Shown here: piece after piece, positions 1 to 7,962 of the stretch | How positions within the stretch are numbered: position 1 is the stretch's first letter | Layout of the letters: each line of letters begins with the position of its first letter | DNA from: GCA-2729515 sp036336695 | GTDB lineage: Bacteria; Myxococcota_A; UBA9160; SMWR01 | Assembly: GCA_036336695.1 (NCBI GenBank) | Contig: JAYZFQ010000109.1 | Coordinates: forward strand, 1 to 64,000 | Direction: 5' to 3' | Length of the DNA stretch: 64,000 nt | Notes under the pieces: model-generated | The model's input: only the letters and a program-made list of their open reading frames with translations | Databases searched by the model: none | Told to the model about the DNA's origin: nothing | Position numbers and translations under genes: made by a program

Positions 1-1457
1 TAGAGGGCGATGTCGAAGGGGCCGAAATACGCTTCGCACGCGCGCTAATGAACGATCTCGGCCGGCCGGTCATCTTCCGCTTCGTACCGGAGCGTCAGAT
101 TCAGCAGGCGCTGGCGGTCGGAACAATCGATGTTGCGCTGAATGTGAAGAACACAACGGAGATGCGTCAAGTAGCGCACCTCTCTTCGCCGTATCGCATT
201 GAATCCGATCTGGCTGTGTTCCGGGAGAGCACAGTATTGGATCGGCTGACTCAACAAGGAGAAGTGACGATCCTGGAGATCCTCGACAGGGCAATGCTGG
301 AGAGTGCAGGCCCTGACGGCACACGCGGCCCTGCTGACGCACCGTCGATTCAGCCCGATCTTCCGAGCCTGCTTGCACTTCGAGTCGGTGTCATTGACGG
401 GCACAGCTATGGGGAGCCTTCCGATCGCTTCATTGCCCGCCACCAGAATTCCGAACGCCTCGTCAAACTCAACCATGCAGTCGCAGTTGGGGAATCCCTC
501 GATGGTGGCGCCATCGACGTCGCCTTTCTCGACGGCGTGATCCACCAGATGTTTCTTTCGGCTGGTTTCTATCGATATGAACACCAGTTCCAGTCGGAGC
601 CGCTCCACCAGGAGCCTGCACATGTGGCTTTCTCCAAGGCGACCGTTTCCGAAGAGTTCATGGAAGAGGTGGACCAGAGCTTGGCGCGTCTTCCGGACTT
701 TTTCGGAGACCATGCCACTGCTGTCACCGTCATTGAACCATGGGTCATCAAGCGCTCCCTAACAAGCGACTGGTATGTCTGGTTGGACATCATCGGAACA
801 TTGGCGTTTGCCATGTCGGGGATCATCATCGCGCGCCAGGAGGACTACTCTGTATTCGGTGCCTTCGTGCTGGCCTCGTTGCCAGCTGTGGGTGGCGGTG
901 TCCTGCGCGATCTCCTGGTGAACCGACACCCCATTGGCATCCTGGAGACTCCGCTCTATCTCTACTTGTTGATCGCCGTAATTCTGGTGGCGAAGGTACT
1001 GCTAGCGCTGCACTCCCGGCTGATGAGCAGTTCCACGCGATATGCCGAGATCATGAAGCACCCGCGTGTTGGGCGCTTCCGGATCACATCATCCTTCACC
1101 CTGAATGTCACCGATGCAATCGGCCTGGCTGTGTTTACGGTAACCGGTGTCTCGATCGCCTTTGCTTACAAGGCGTATCCGCTCTGGCTCTGGGCGCCAC
1201 TACTGGCGGTTCTGACGAGTTCTGCCGGCGGTATCTTGCGAGACACCATCCGGTCCTACAAACGCATACCCGCGTTGACGACCTCGGTATATCCCGAGAT
1301 TTCCGCGCTTTGCGGACTGGGGATGGCCCTGGCGTTACTCGACAGTTCGAGCGTCGCCGGAATTGGTCCGGACTCGATTATCGTGGCGACGATTATCACT
1401 GCATTCGCGCTGCGAATGCTCGTGGTCGTGCTCGGTATCAGGCCATTCCGTCTCTAG
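1..1457 (+). CDS. Substrate-binding domain fused to TRIC/UPF0126 membrane protein (5' partial)
   Basis: The gene runs in from the left edge. The frame is open from base 3, and the residues before the first internal ATG (base 48) already read like the start of a family 3 solute-binding domain, so the true start is outside the window. The first ~240 visible residues resemble a periplasmic amino-acid-binding (SBP_bac_3) domain. The remaining ~220 form a hydrophobic two-repeat region, each repeat carrying the TRIC/UPF0126 hallmark (GGGVLRDLL near residue 285 and AGGILRDTI near 415 of the visible protein). UPF0126 proteins are small membrane proteins proposed to move glycine or cations. The fusion suggests a membrane protein with its own ligand-binding module. 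The binding half is divergent and its ligand cannot be told. The next gene is convergent, so it appears to be the last gene of its unit. Confidence 0.8.
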   Translation, partial: EGDVEGAEIRFARALMNDLGRPVIFRFVPERQIQQALAVGTIDVALNVKNTTEMRQVAHLSSPYRIESDLAVFRESTVLDRLTQQGEVTILEILDRAMLESAGPDGTRGPADAPSIQPDLPSLLALRVGVIDGHSYGEPSDRFIARHQNSERLVKLNHAVAVGESLDGGAIDVAFLDGVIHQMFLSAGFYRYEHQFQSEPLHQEPAHVAFSKATVSEEFMEEVDQSLARLPDFFGDHATAVTVIEPWVIKRSLTSDWYVWLDIIGTLAFAMSGIIIARQEDYSVFGAFVLASLPAVGGGVLRDLLVNRHPIGILETPLYLYLLIAVILVAKVLLALHSRLMSSSTRYAEIMKHPRVGRFRITSSFTLNVTDAIGLAVFTVTGVSIAFAYKAYPLWLWAPLLAVLTSSAGGILRDTIRSYKRIPALTTSVYPEISALCGLGMALALLDSSSVAGIGPDSIIVATIITAFALRMLVVVLGIRPFRL

Positions 1458-1604
1458 AAACACAGACGGAACCCGTCCCGCGCCCATCCGTTTCGCCATC
1501 ACGCCTGACCCGGTTCTGTGCGCGAGGCGCGGCGGGGACGAGCGAACGCATCTCGAACCGTACTGGCCTCTCGCCGCTTCGAAGAGCAGTCCCGGCGCGG
1601 CACG

Positions 1605-3638
1605 CTAGTGCGCAGCGGGTTTCGACAGAACTCTTCCGGCGCTGACCTGGGGCGCGTACCAGATTGGCGACGTCCAGGCGCGCTCCTGAATCACCTTTTG
1701 GATTTCGGGATCGTCGCAGTCCGCCGGGCGGTCGTCGCCCTGCAGTTCCAGGCACTGCCAAGCGCTGTAGCGACAGCTCGGGTTCTCGACGACTCGTGCG
1801 TAGTAAACGGCACGATGAGCGGGATCGAAGCCCGGGTCACGCCACACGGCGCACAACTGTCGGTGTCCCTGGCCCCGGGGCCGACAGGTCAACGGGTCGA
1901 CACTCGCCCCGTTGTCGGGCGTACCCGCCACGTCGTACACAGCCTGGCGGCTGTTGCCCGCGTCATCCACCCAGCCCTTCACCACCTGAATCCGCTGCAG
2001 GTCGTTGCCGGCTGCGCTCGAAGTTCCCGGGTCGGCGAGCGCAGCAACCAGGAAAGACGGACTTGGGCTGCCTGCGGGACGCGCCGCGAGATCGCCACCC
2101 ATCGGCACCCCGAACGCATCGGCACGCGCCACCCAATCCACCTGCTCGCACAGATCTGCGGGAAGCTCCCAGCCCCCGAAGAAGCGCGGCCGGATCCGTG
2201 GACCGCTGGTGCCGAACACCTCCTTGCGTCGGATCGCCTCGAACAGGGCGCCCCGATCGTTCTCTTCCGCCCACACCCCGATCAGCCCCCCCGGATTGTT
2301 GGCGACGTTTCCGGCGATCTCCGGATCGGCCGAGACGCGCATGCGGGCGGTCTGGTCGGCCTTGCCGAGATGGCCCGGGTAGCTGCGCTCTTCGACGCCG
2401 CCGGCCAGGGCATTGTGGGTGTCGGTGCTGGCCGACAGTCCGAACTTGAACGGATTGACGCCGATGCGTGCCTCTTCCTTCAAGCCCTCGGTCAACGCGT
2501 AGCGCACGTAGCTCAGGCGCGAGATGCAATCGGGGCCAAGGTGCGGCGTCCAATCCGCGAACCGCCACTCGCTGCAGGTGTCGAAGTCGCCCGGTTCCGA
2601 AAAGCGAGCCATTGCCTTGTCTTCGAAACGTTCGAACTCACACAGCTCGTCCTCGCTGTCGAGGACGCCCGGCACGCCGTTGCGGCATTCGGAATCACCC
2701 TTGTGTTGCATCATCTCGACGACCGGCTCGATACGCATCCGCTGGGCGGCGCGAGCAGCCTGTGCCGGGACGTCTTCGGCGCCCGGGTACGCAAGCGAGA
2801 ACATGCGCCCATTGCTGATGTTCGAGTTGTGGGGGATGGCGAGTGCATCGCAGCCACTTTCTGTTTGGATGCAACCCCGTTCCAGCAGGTCCCACAGTTG
2901 CCACTCGCGTTGCGCTTCGAGGTAGCTCACCGGCAGGGCCGGCACGACCTCGTTGCGGAAGATCACGTTTCGATGCAGGTTCGACCCCAGGCGGTGCGAG
3001 CTGTACTCATAGGCCACGAAGGTGGTTCGCTCGCAAGCCTCGCTGGTGTCGTTCCACGCCTGGGCGGCGTCGATCACCTGCTGCCAGGCACCCCGGGCCG
3101 CCTCGCGGCAGCGTTCCCCATCCCCGCCGCACACGGGGTCCTCGCGCCACGGGAACGGAATCATGATCTGCATCGCGAGACGCGGGGAACGCCCTTCACC
3201 GGCGCGAAAGTCCTCGCAGAACGAGGATCCGTAGCCGACCGCGCCGGGCGCCTGGCACAGCTGGGTCTCGCCCAGGAATTCGGCGTGATCGGTCACGGCC
3301 GCGAAATCGAGCGGGCGATCGATCTGCACCTGCCGGGTTCCACGCCCCTGGGAATCGTTCGGCGGCAGCTGCACCGGCAGACCGAATGCGTAGCGATAGG
3401 CATCGTCGGGCATCAATCGCACGTCGAACATCCAAGCGTCGCTCGAAAGCGAGGTATGCACGTGCAGGTCGCCAAAGTAGGCGTTTCGATCCGGGTTGCG
3501 CGAGGCACAGGGTGTCTCGGCGACCGGGCCGGGGGTCTCCGTGCGCACGTGATACGCCGCTTCGGGAAACGGTTCACTCCCGCAGGCCATGAAGACAGCG
3601 AGTGCGCAGATTGCTGCACAAGCAAGCACAACGCGCAT
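1605..3638 (-). CDS. DUF3604 family metal-dependent exported protein
   Basis: 677 residues, the usual length for DUF3604 proteins. The N-terminus is a hydrophobic signal sequence ending FMACG, possibly a weak lipobox, so export or lipidation is likely. PHP-like metal-binding motifs are visible: YFGDLHVHTSLSSDA near residue 55, AVTDHAEFLG near 115, PHNSNISNG near 270 and STDTHNA near 410. These are the His/Asp clusters that define the family. The biochemical role of DUF3604 is unsettled; such proteins are common in marine and degradative bacteria and related proteins are suspected hydrolases. It stands alone, convergent with the preceding gene across about 150 bp in which I see only a short 5-bp hairpin, and divergent from the Fe-S protein gene. 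I am sure of the family and not of the substrate. Confidence 0.85.
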   Translation of the reverse strand: MRVVLACAAICALAVFMACGSEPFPEAAYHVRTETPGPVAETPCASRNPDRNAYFGDLHVHTSLSSDAWMFDVRLMPDDAYRYAFGLPVQLPPNDSQGRGTRQVQIDRPLDFAAVTDHAEFLGETQLCQAPGAVGYGSSFCEDFRAGEGRSPRLAMQIMIPFPWREDPVCGGDGERCREAARGAWQQVIDAAQAWNDTSEACERTTFVAYEYSSHRLGSNLHRNVIFRNEVVPALPVSYLEAQREWQLWDLLERGCIQTESGCDALAIPHNSNISNGRMFSLAYPGAEDVPAQAARAAQRMRIEPVVEMMQHKGDSECRNGVPGVLDSEDELCEFERFEDKAMARFSEPGDFDTCSEWRFADWTPHLGPDCISRLSYVRYALTEGLKEEARIGVNPFKFGLSASTDTHNALAGGVEERSYPGHLGKADQTARMRVSADPEIAGNVANNPGGLIGVWAEENDRGALFEAIRRKEVFGTSGPRIRPRFFGGWELPADLCEQVDWVARADAFGVPMGGDLAARPAGSPSPSFLVAALADPGTSSAAGNDLQRIQVVKGWVDDAGNSRQAVYDVAGTPDNGASVDPLTCRPRGQGHRQLCAVWRDPGFDPAHRAVYYARVVENPSCRYSAWQCLELQGDDRPADCDDPEIQKVIQERAWTSPIWYAPQVSAGRVLSKPAAH

Positions 3639-3787
3639 GGCGGCACACTAGCGAAAGGTCTCAGCAGTGCCCTCGGACTCGAGAACCCTCCACAAGCCCA
3701 CCGCTACCATCGCAAGCGATTGATATCGGTTCGTGGGATGGCGGCCCGAGTACGGAGGTCTAAGCTCCGGAGCGGGAAGAACTCCGC

Positions 3788-4927
3788 ATGGAACAACTCG
3801 ATCTGCTGACGCTCCGTGACCGGCTGATGGCCTCCGCGACGACCGCCGGCTGCTGCGCGGTGGGAGTCTGCAACCAGGAGGGGCTCGAGGGTGGCCCGCC
3901 CTCTACCGATCTCACACGCGAACTCGAGGGTGCGCGTTCGGCCGTCGTATTCGCCTACCCTGTCGACGAAGCGAAGCTCGAGCTCTACATGGGCAAGATC
4001 GACCACGCTCCCTACCAAGAGGACTACATCCGCAGCAACAACATCGTCCAAGGCATCGCCGGGGAGATGACGAATCAGCTGCGCAAGTTCGGCCACGAGG
4101 CATCGGTGGTATATGCGGGCAATACGCCAGCGGACGGAACCCGCGTGGACGTGATGCCCCAGAACGAGCGCCAGCAGAAGGCTGCCGAACTCAATCCCGC
4201 CAAGTCGAGCGACATCATGATGGGCAGCATCCCCGTCATCTCGCAACGCATGCTCGCGGCCGCTGCGGGAGTTGGTTTCTTCGGAATGTCGGGGAACATC
4301 CTGACCGTGACGCACGGCGCTGCCGTCACACTGGGAGCGATCGTGACGACGGCAGATCTGCCCCCGACCCCCGTGCTTCCACCCGAGGCCAACTACTGTG
4401 ACGAGTGCAACTGGTGCGGTCAGGTGTGCCCCACCAGCTTCATGAGTCGTACCGACTTCACGAAGGTGAAGATGGGCGAACACGACCATCACAAGTACTC
4501 GACCCGCGAGCACCACATGCGCTGCGCGTCCCACATGCTGGGAATGACGGGGCTCTCCGAGGACGGGAAATTCAGCTCCTGGGGGCCGGGGAGGAAACAC
4601 CTTCCCAAGGACGACGAGAAAATCCTGCCTGCCCTGATGGAAATCGCGGGCGACCTCGCAAAGCGGCCCGACGTTCCGGGCGGATTCTACGACGCCCAGA
4701 AGGGCACGAAGACGAACATCATGTGCAGCGCCTGCAACCTCGTGTGCCACCCGGAGCGCAAGGTGCGGGCAAAGCGGCTCAAGATGTGGCGGCAGGGTGG
4801 CGTGACCGTCCAGCATGAGGACGGCACCATCGAGTCGATGCCCCTGGAAGATGCTCGAGCCTTTCTCGACGCCATGCCGGCGGAGCGGCGTGCGCTCTAT
4901 GAAGACCCAGAGACCAGCAGGGATTGA
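3788..4927 (+). CDS. 4Fe-4S protein, epoxyqueuosine reductase/reductive dehalogenase-like
   Basis: 379 residues without a signal peptide. A ferredoxin-type cluster motif CDECNWCGQVCP gives C204, C207, C210 and C214; a second incomplete set is C313, C316 and C320 (CSACNLVCHP), with C246 a candidate fourth ligand. The layout, a ~190-residue N-terminal domain followed by two 4Fe-4S sites, resembles QueG and the catalytic subunits of respiratory reductive dehalogenases, which bind cobalamin next to the clusters. Cobalamin binding cannot be confirmed here, and there is no Tat signal, so a respiratory membrane dehalogenase is unlikely. The start is supported by GGGAAG seven bases before ATG. A haloalkane dehalogenase gene follows 101 bp downstream on the same strand. 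A general corrinoid Fe-S reductase is the safest reading. Confidence 0.7.
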   Translation: MEQLDLLTLRDRLMASATTAGCCAVGVCNQEGLEGGPPSTDLTRELEGARSAVVFAYPVDEAKLELYMGKIDHAPYQEDYIRSNNIVQGIAGEMTNQLRKFGHEASVVYAGNTPADGTRVDVMPQNERQQKAAELNPAKSSDIMMGSIPVISQRMLAAAAGVGFFGMSGNILTVTHGAAVTLGAIVTTADLPPTPVLPPEANYCDECNWCGQVCPTSFMSRTDFTKVKMGEHDHHKYSTREHHMRCASHMLGMTGLSEDGKFSSWGPGRKHLPKDDEKILPALMEIAGDLAKRPDVPGGFYDAQKGTKTNIMCSACNLVCHPERKVRAKRLKMWRQGGVTVQHEDGTIESMPLEDARAFLDAMPAERRALYEDPETSRD

Positions 4928-5028
4928 AGTCCGCAGCAGAGCACGAGCGCCGATCCTGGGCTTTTTGGCAACTCCGCTTCGAATCGGTTCGCAGGCTCCG
5001 TACCCGGAAATGAAGCACGGAAGATGAA

Positions 5029-5955
5029 GTGATCGGCGAAAACGAGACCTTCAATGGAACCTGGCCCTACAAAGCGAATTACTTTGAAGAGCACGGTTTC
5101 CGTCAGCACTACGTCGACGAAGGAAGCAAGGATCCTGCCGAGACTTTTGTTTGTCTGCACGGCGAACCCACGTGGGGATACATTTATCGCAACTTCATCC
5201 CGAGGCTGAGCGAAATCGGTCGAGTCGTTGTTCCCGACCACATGGGTTTCGGGAAGAGCGAGACACCACAAGACCGGGAGTATTCGATCGAGGAGCACTG
5301 CGACAACCTCGATGCGCTCTTGCTGTCATTGGACCTGCGCGATGTCACGCTTGTGATGCAGGACTGGGGGGGGCCGATCGGGACCAATTTTGCATTCCGC
5401 CACCCCGACCGCATCAAGCGCGTCTTCTACATCGATTCGATCCCGCGAGTCGGGGTGCCGTCCGGCGTCGACATGGCGGTTCTAGCGGCGGAGGGAAACA
5501 CGCCCTGGGCCGAGTTCTTTTCGAGCGAGGAATTCGAGCCGGTGATGAGCCACTTGTCTCGCAACATCTTGTCGGTTCTCAAGCTGATCGGTTTCGTGAA
5601 CCATGAAGCCATCACCGACGACTGGATCAGGGCCTACGCCTCTGCGTTTCCAACGCCCGAGTCCTGTAAGGGCGCGAAGGCATTTCCCCTGAACGCAGGG
5701 AATCCCGTGTCGTGGGCCTACCTGGAAGCTCAAATGAAACAACCCGGCGTGATCGAGGCGATGAGCAAGAAACCCGCAATGACGGTGATGGGTGAAGAGG
5801 ACCGTACAGTTCCAGCGGCCCTGGCCAGGGGCTTCCTGCACGAAATCTGGCCAGATGCACCCTTCATTACGTTGCCCAACGTGGGCCACTTCGCGCAGGA
5901 GGACGTTCCGGGAACGCTTCTGGCGATGATCGATCAGTTCGTCCAGTCCCACTAA
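5029..5955 (+). CDS. Haloalkane dehalogenase-like alpha/beta hydrolase (subfamily I pattern)
   Basis: 308 residues. HGEPTW (44-49) matches the oxyanion/halide region of DhlA-type haloalkane dehalogenases, and the nucleophile elbow is QDWGG with Asp112 followed by halide-binding Trp113. The acid is probably Asp258 (GEEDRTVP) after the late strand, and the base is His287 (NVGHF). This arrangement fits subfamily I. The enzyme would hydrolyse a carbon-halogen bond to alcohol and halide in the cytoplasm. The natural substrate is unknown, and related alpha/beta hydrolases with an Asp nucleophile include epoxide and fluoroacetate hydrolases. The start is a GTG with GGAAG five bases upstream. It is convergent with the SGNH hydrolase gene. 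Confidence 0.85.
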   Translation: MIGENETFNGTWPYKANYFEEHGFRQHYVDEGSKDPAETFVCLHGEPTWGYIYRNFIPRLSEIGRVVVPDHMGFGKSETPQDREYSIEEHCDNLDALLLSLDLRDVTLVMQDWGGPIGTNFAFRHPDRIKRVFYIDSIPRVGVPSGVDMAVLAAEGNTPWAEFFSSEEFEPVMSHLSRNILSVLKLIGFVNHEAITDDWIRAYASAFPTPESCKGAKAFPLNAGNPVSWAYLEAQMKQPGVIEAMSKKPAMTVMGEEDRTVPAALARGFLHEIWPDAPFITLPNVGHFAQEDVPGTLLAMIDQFVQSH

Positions 5956-5988
5956 GGTGGGCTGAACGCCTCCGTTCCCATCGCGGGC

Positions 5989-7056
5989 CTAGCGAAAACG
6001 CGGCTCGAACTTCCCGTGCTCCTGGATCTTCGGCGCGACGCCCTCGTGGATCGCCTCGGCGATCAGCGCGTGGCCGGCCGGGGTCGGGTGAGCATCGTCC
6101 GAGAAGTACGCCTCGCGTGGGCCGGTGAACCGGGCAGGCAGAACGGCCGGAAGGTCCACGACGCTGACGCCGTTCTCGCGAACGAACGAGCGCAGCAGCG
6201 CCGCGTGCCCGGAGAACTCGCGGTAGATCGGCACCACGACGACGAGCTCGATCCCTTGTTCCCGGCAGTATTTCAGAGCCATCTCCAGCAGGCGCGCGCG
6301 GTGCTCGTCGGGGACCCGGGTGCGATGCGCGCTCCGCTTCAGTCCGGAGCGATCGCGGCTGCCGAGCTGAAAGAGGCCTCGTGCCAGGTTGCTGTACTCG
6401 ATCAGGAAGCTCACGAGCTGGCCCATGGTGGACTGACGCTCCTCGAAGAGCTCCCAGTCATTGAACCCACCCGTGTCCCCGGCCGCGTCCGACGCGCGTT
6501 GCGCCAGGAACGCAATGGGGAGAAAGTCGTTGTAGCCGAAGTAGAGCAGCACCATGTCCGGCTCGAAGCCCTCGCTGCGGTGCAGCAGGAACTGCACCCC
6601 CTGAAAGAGCGAGTAGCCGGGGACACCCGCGTTGAGCACCCGTACCGGCGAGGCTCCGGGCGCTTCGTTCAGGCGCTGCTCCAGCAGCGCCGAGTAGGTC
6701 TCCTCGTACGCCAGCTTCGCCCCGAATGTCGTCGACTCTCCGAGACTCAGGATCCGGACCTCCCCGGGTGGTTTCTCTGAAAGATCGGGTCCCCGCAGGC
6801 CGTGTCCGTTGATCCGCACGGCCCCGTCGTCCGTTGCGATGCCGGGCCGCAGGCGCCAGAAGAGCAGCGGGTCGTGGCGACCGAAGAACTCCAGGTGTCC
6901 GATCCTGAGCGGCTGCAACGGACCCTCGAAGGTGCGGAAGATCCGGGAGCCTGCCTCGAGCAGTCCGAGCGCCAGCACCACCGAAGCCGCAGCCAGCCCG
7001 AACCGGGCCAGCAGGCGTGCTCTCCCTCCTGTAGTTCTCGCAGCCATCCGCTTCAC
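5989..7056 (-). CDS. Membrane-anchored SGNH/GDSL-type hydrolase
   Basis: 355 residues with one N-terminal membrane anchor (about 15-36). The catalytic domain shows all SGNH blocks: block I SLGESTTFG with Ser108, block II Gly144 (NAGVPGYS), block III Asn176 (GYND), and block V Asp320 and His323 (DDAHPT). The nucleophile block has GES where the classic is GDS, as in many bacterial members. It probably removes or transfers an acyl or acetyl group from a polysaccharide, glycolipid or exported substrate, facing the periplasm. The substrate cannot be assigned. An SD-like GGGAG lies a few bases before the start. No obvious operon partner is present; the next minus-strand gene ends 251 bp upstream, beyond a strong hairpin. 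Confidence 0.8.
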   Translation of the reverse strand: MKRMAARTTGGRARLLARFGLAAASVVLALGLLEAGSRIFRTFEGPLQPLRIGHLEFFGRHDPLLFWRLRPGIATDDGAVRINGHGLRGPDLSEKPPGEVRILSLGESTTFGAKLAYEETYSALLEQRLNEAPGASPVRVLNAGVPGYSLFQGVQFLLHRSEGFEPDMVLLYFGYNDFLPIAFLAQRASDAAGDTGGFNDWELFEERQSTMGQLVSFLIEYSNLARGLFQLGSRDRSGLKRSAHRTRVPDEHRARLLEMALKYCREQGIELVVVVPIYREFSGHAALLRSFVRENGVSVVDLPAVLPARFTGPREAYFSDDAHPTPAGHALIAEAIHEGVAPKIQEHGKFEPRFR

Positions 7057-7228
7057 TCGCTCCCCGGAGCGTCACGCTCGCGCAGAAGACAGGAATTGCA
7101 AGCGGCGGGGCGACTTGGATGAGTGGTGCGGTCGAAATGCCGATATCGAACCAGATCACCGGAGCCCTGCGTCGCGCGGACCCGATGCGGACTGCGAAGG
7201 AGGCGGCGACTCGAGACGCTCGCGGAAG

Positions 7229-7257
7229 GGGCCCCGGAACGCGGCGTTCCGGGGCCC
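7229..7257 (-). terminator. Perfect 13-bp GC hairpin downstream of PEP-CTERM gene
   Basis: Arms 7229-7241 and 7245-7257 are perfect reverse complements with a 3-base loop, 51 bp past the stop of the PEP-CTERM gene on the minus strand. Only a short run (TTCC) follows the stem in the minus direction, so this is a hairpin with a weak U tract. It could terminate or protect the 3' end. It also separates the SGNH gene promoter region from the upstream pair. Confidence 0.5.
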
Positions 7258-7307
7258 GGGTCGCGCGCCCGGGAATCGGGGGAAGATTCCGGGCGGCGAA
7301 CCGCGTC

Positions 7308-7940
7308 TCAGAGCGCGCGGTGGCGCCGCGCGGCCAGGGCCAGCAGCCCCGCGAGACATAACAAGAGGCTTCCCGGTTCGGGCACCGCGAAGGCCGCGGC
7401 GCCGGGCGTGGGCGTGTCCAGGACCCGGAAGTCCGTTGCGTTCGAGTCCGTGTCCCGATCGGCGAAGTACCGGGCCAGGCTCTGCCCGGGCGCCGTATCG
7501 GGCGCCGGCGCGCCCTCCCCCGCAAACACCGTGCCCGGCCCGAATGCGCCGTACGCCAGGGCGTCGACGACCCCCGTCACGTTGCGGAGCACGATGGAAT
7601 CCGGGCCGTTCTGGAAATCGAATGCGCGCACCAGATCGGCCCCCGCGATGTCGCTGGTGCCGTCGCCCCGGTCCGACGCCACCACGAACAGGCCGTCTCC
7701 GGGAATCGTGCCGGTGAGCGCGACGGAGCCCGTCGAGGCTCCGTTCGCCCCGTTGATGCCTTCGAGTACGAAACCGGACAGATCGGTGCCGGGGGGGCCG
7801 GCGACCTCGACGAAGACCCCACCGGCATCGGCCCCCGGCGCGTCGTAGAGCACCTCGGAGAGAAGCGGCGTCGCCGTGCCGATCGAAGGTGTCAACGCCA
7901 CCGCGGCGAAGACCATCAAGCGTTGCAGTCGCATGAACAT
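7308..7940 (-). CDS. PEP-CTERM sorting-domain protein with lamin-tail-like domain
   Basis: 210 residues. The start at 7940 is chosen for a GGAGG four bases upstream and because the signal peptide (about residues 1-23) begins directly there; a frame open further upstream has no such support, and ATG 7934 is an alternative. The region after the signal peptide (EVLYDAPGADAGGVFVEV...) resembles the lamin-tail domain (LTD) of secreted proteins. The C-terminus is a textbook PEP-CTERM tail: VPEPGS, then a hydrophobic helix, then RRHR. Such proteins are processed by an exosortase and placed at the outer surface or in exopolysaccharide; no exosortase gene is in the window. It follows the next upstream gene by 22 bp, so the two are probably co-transcribed. 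Confidence 0.85.
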   Translation of the reverse strand: MFMRLQRLMVFAAVALTPSIGTATPLLSEVLYDAPGADAGGVFVEVAGPPGTDLSGFVLEGINGANGASTGSVALTGTIPGDGLFVVASDRGDGTSDIAGADLVRAFDFQNGPDSIVLRNVTGVVDALAYGAFGPGTVFAGEGAPAPDTAPGQSLARYFADRDTDSNATDFRVLDTPTPGAAAFAVPEPGSLLLCLAGLLALAARRHRAL

Positions 7941-7962
7941 CGAGCCTCCAGTTCGTTCGGTT

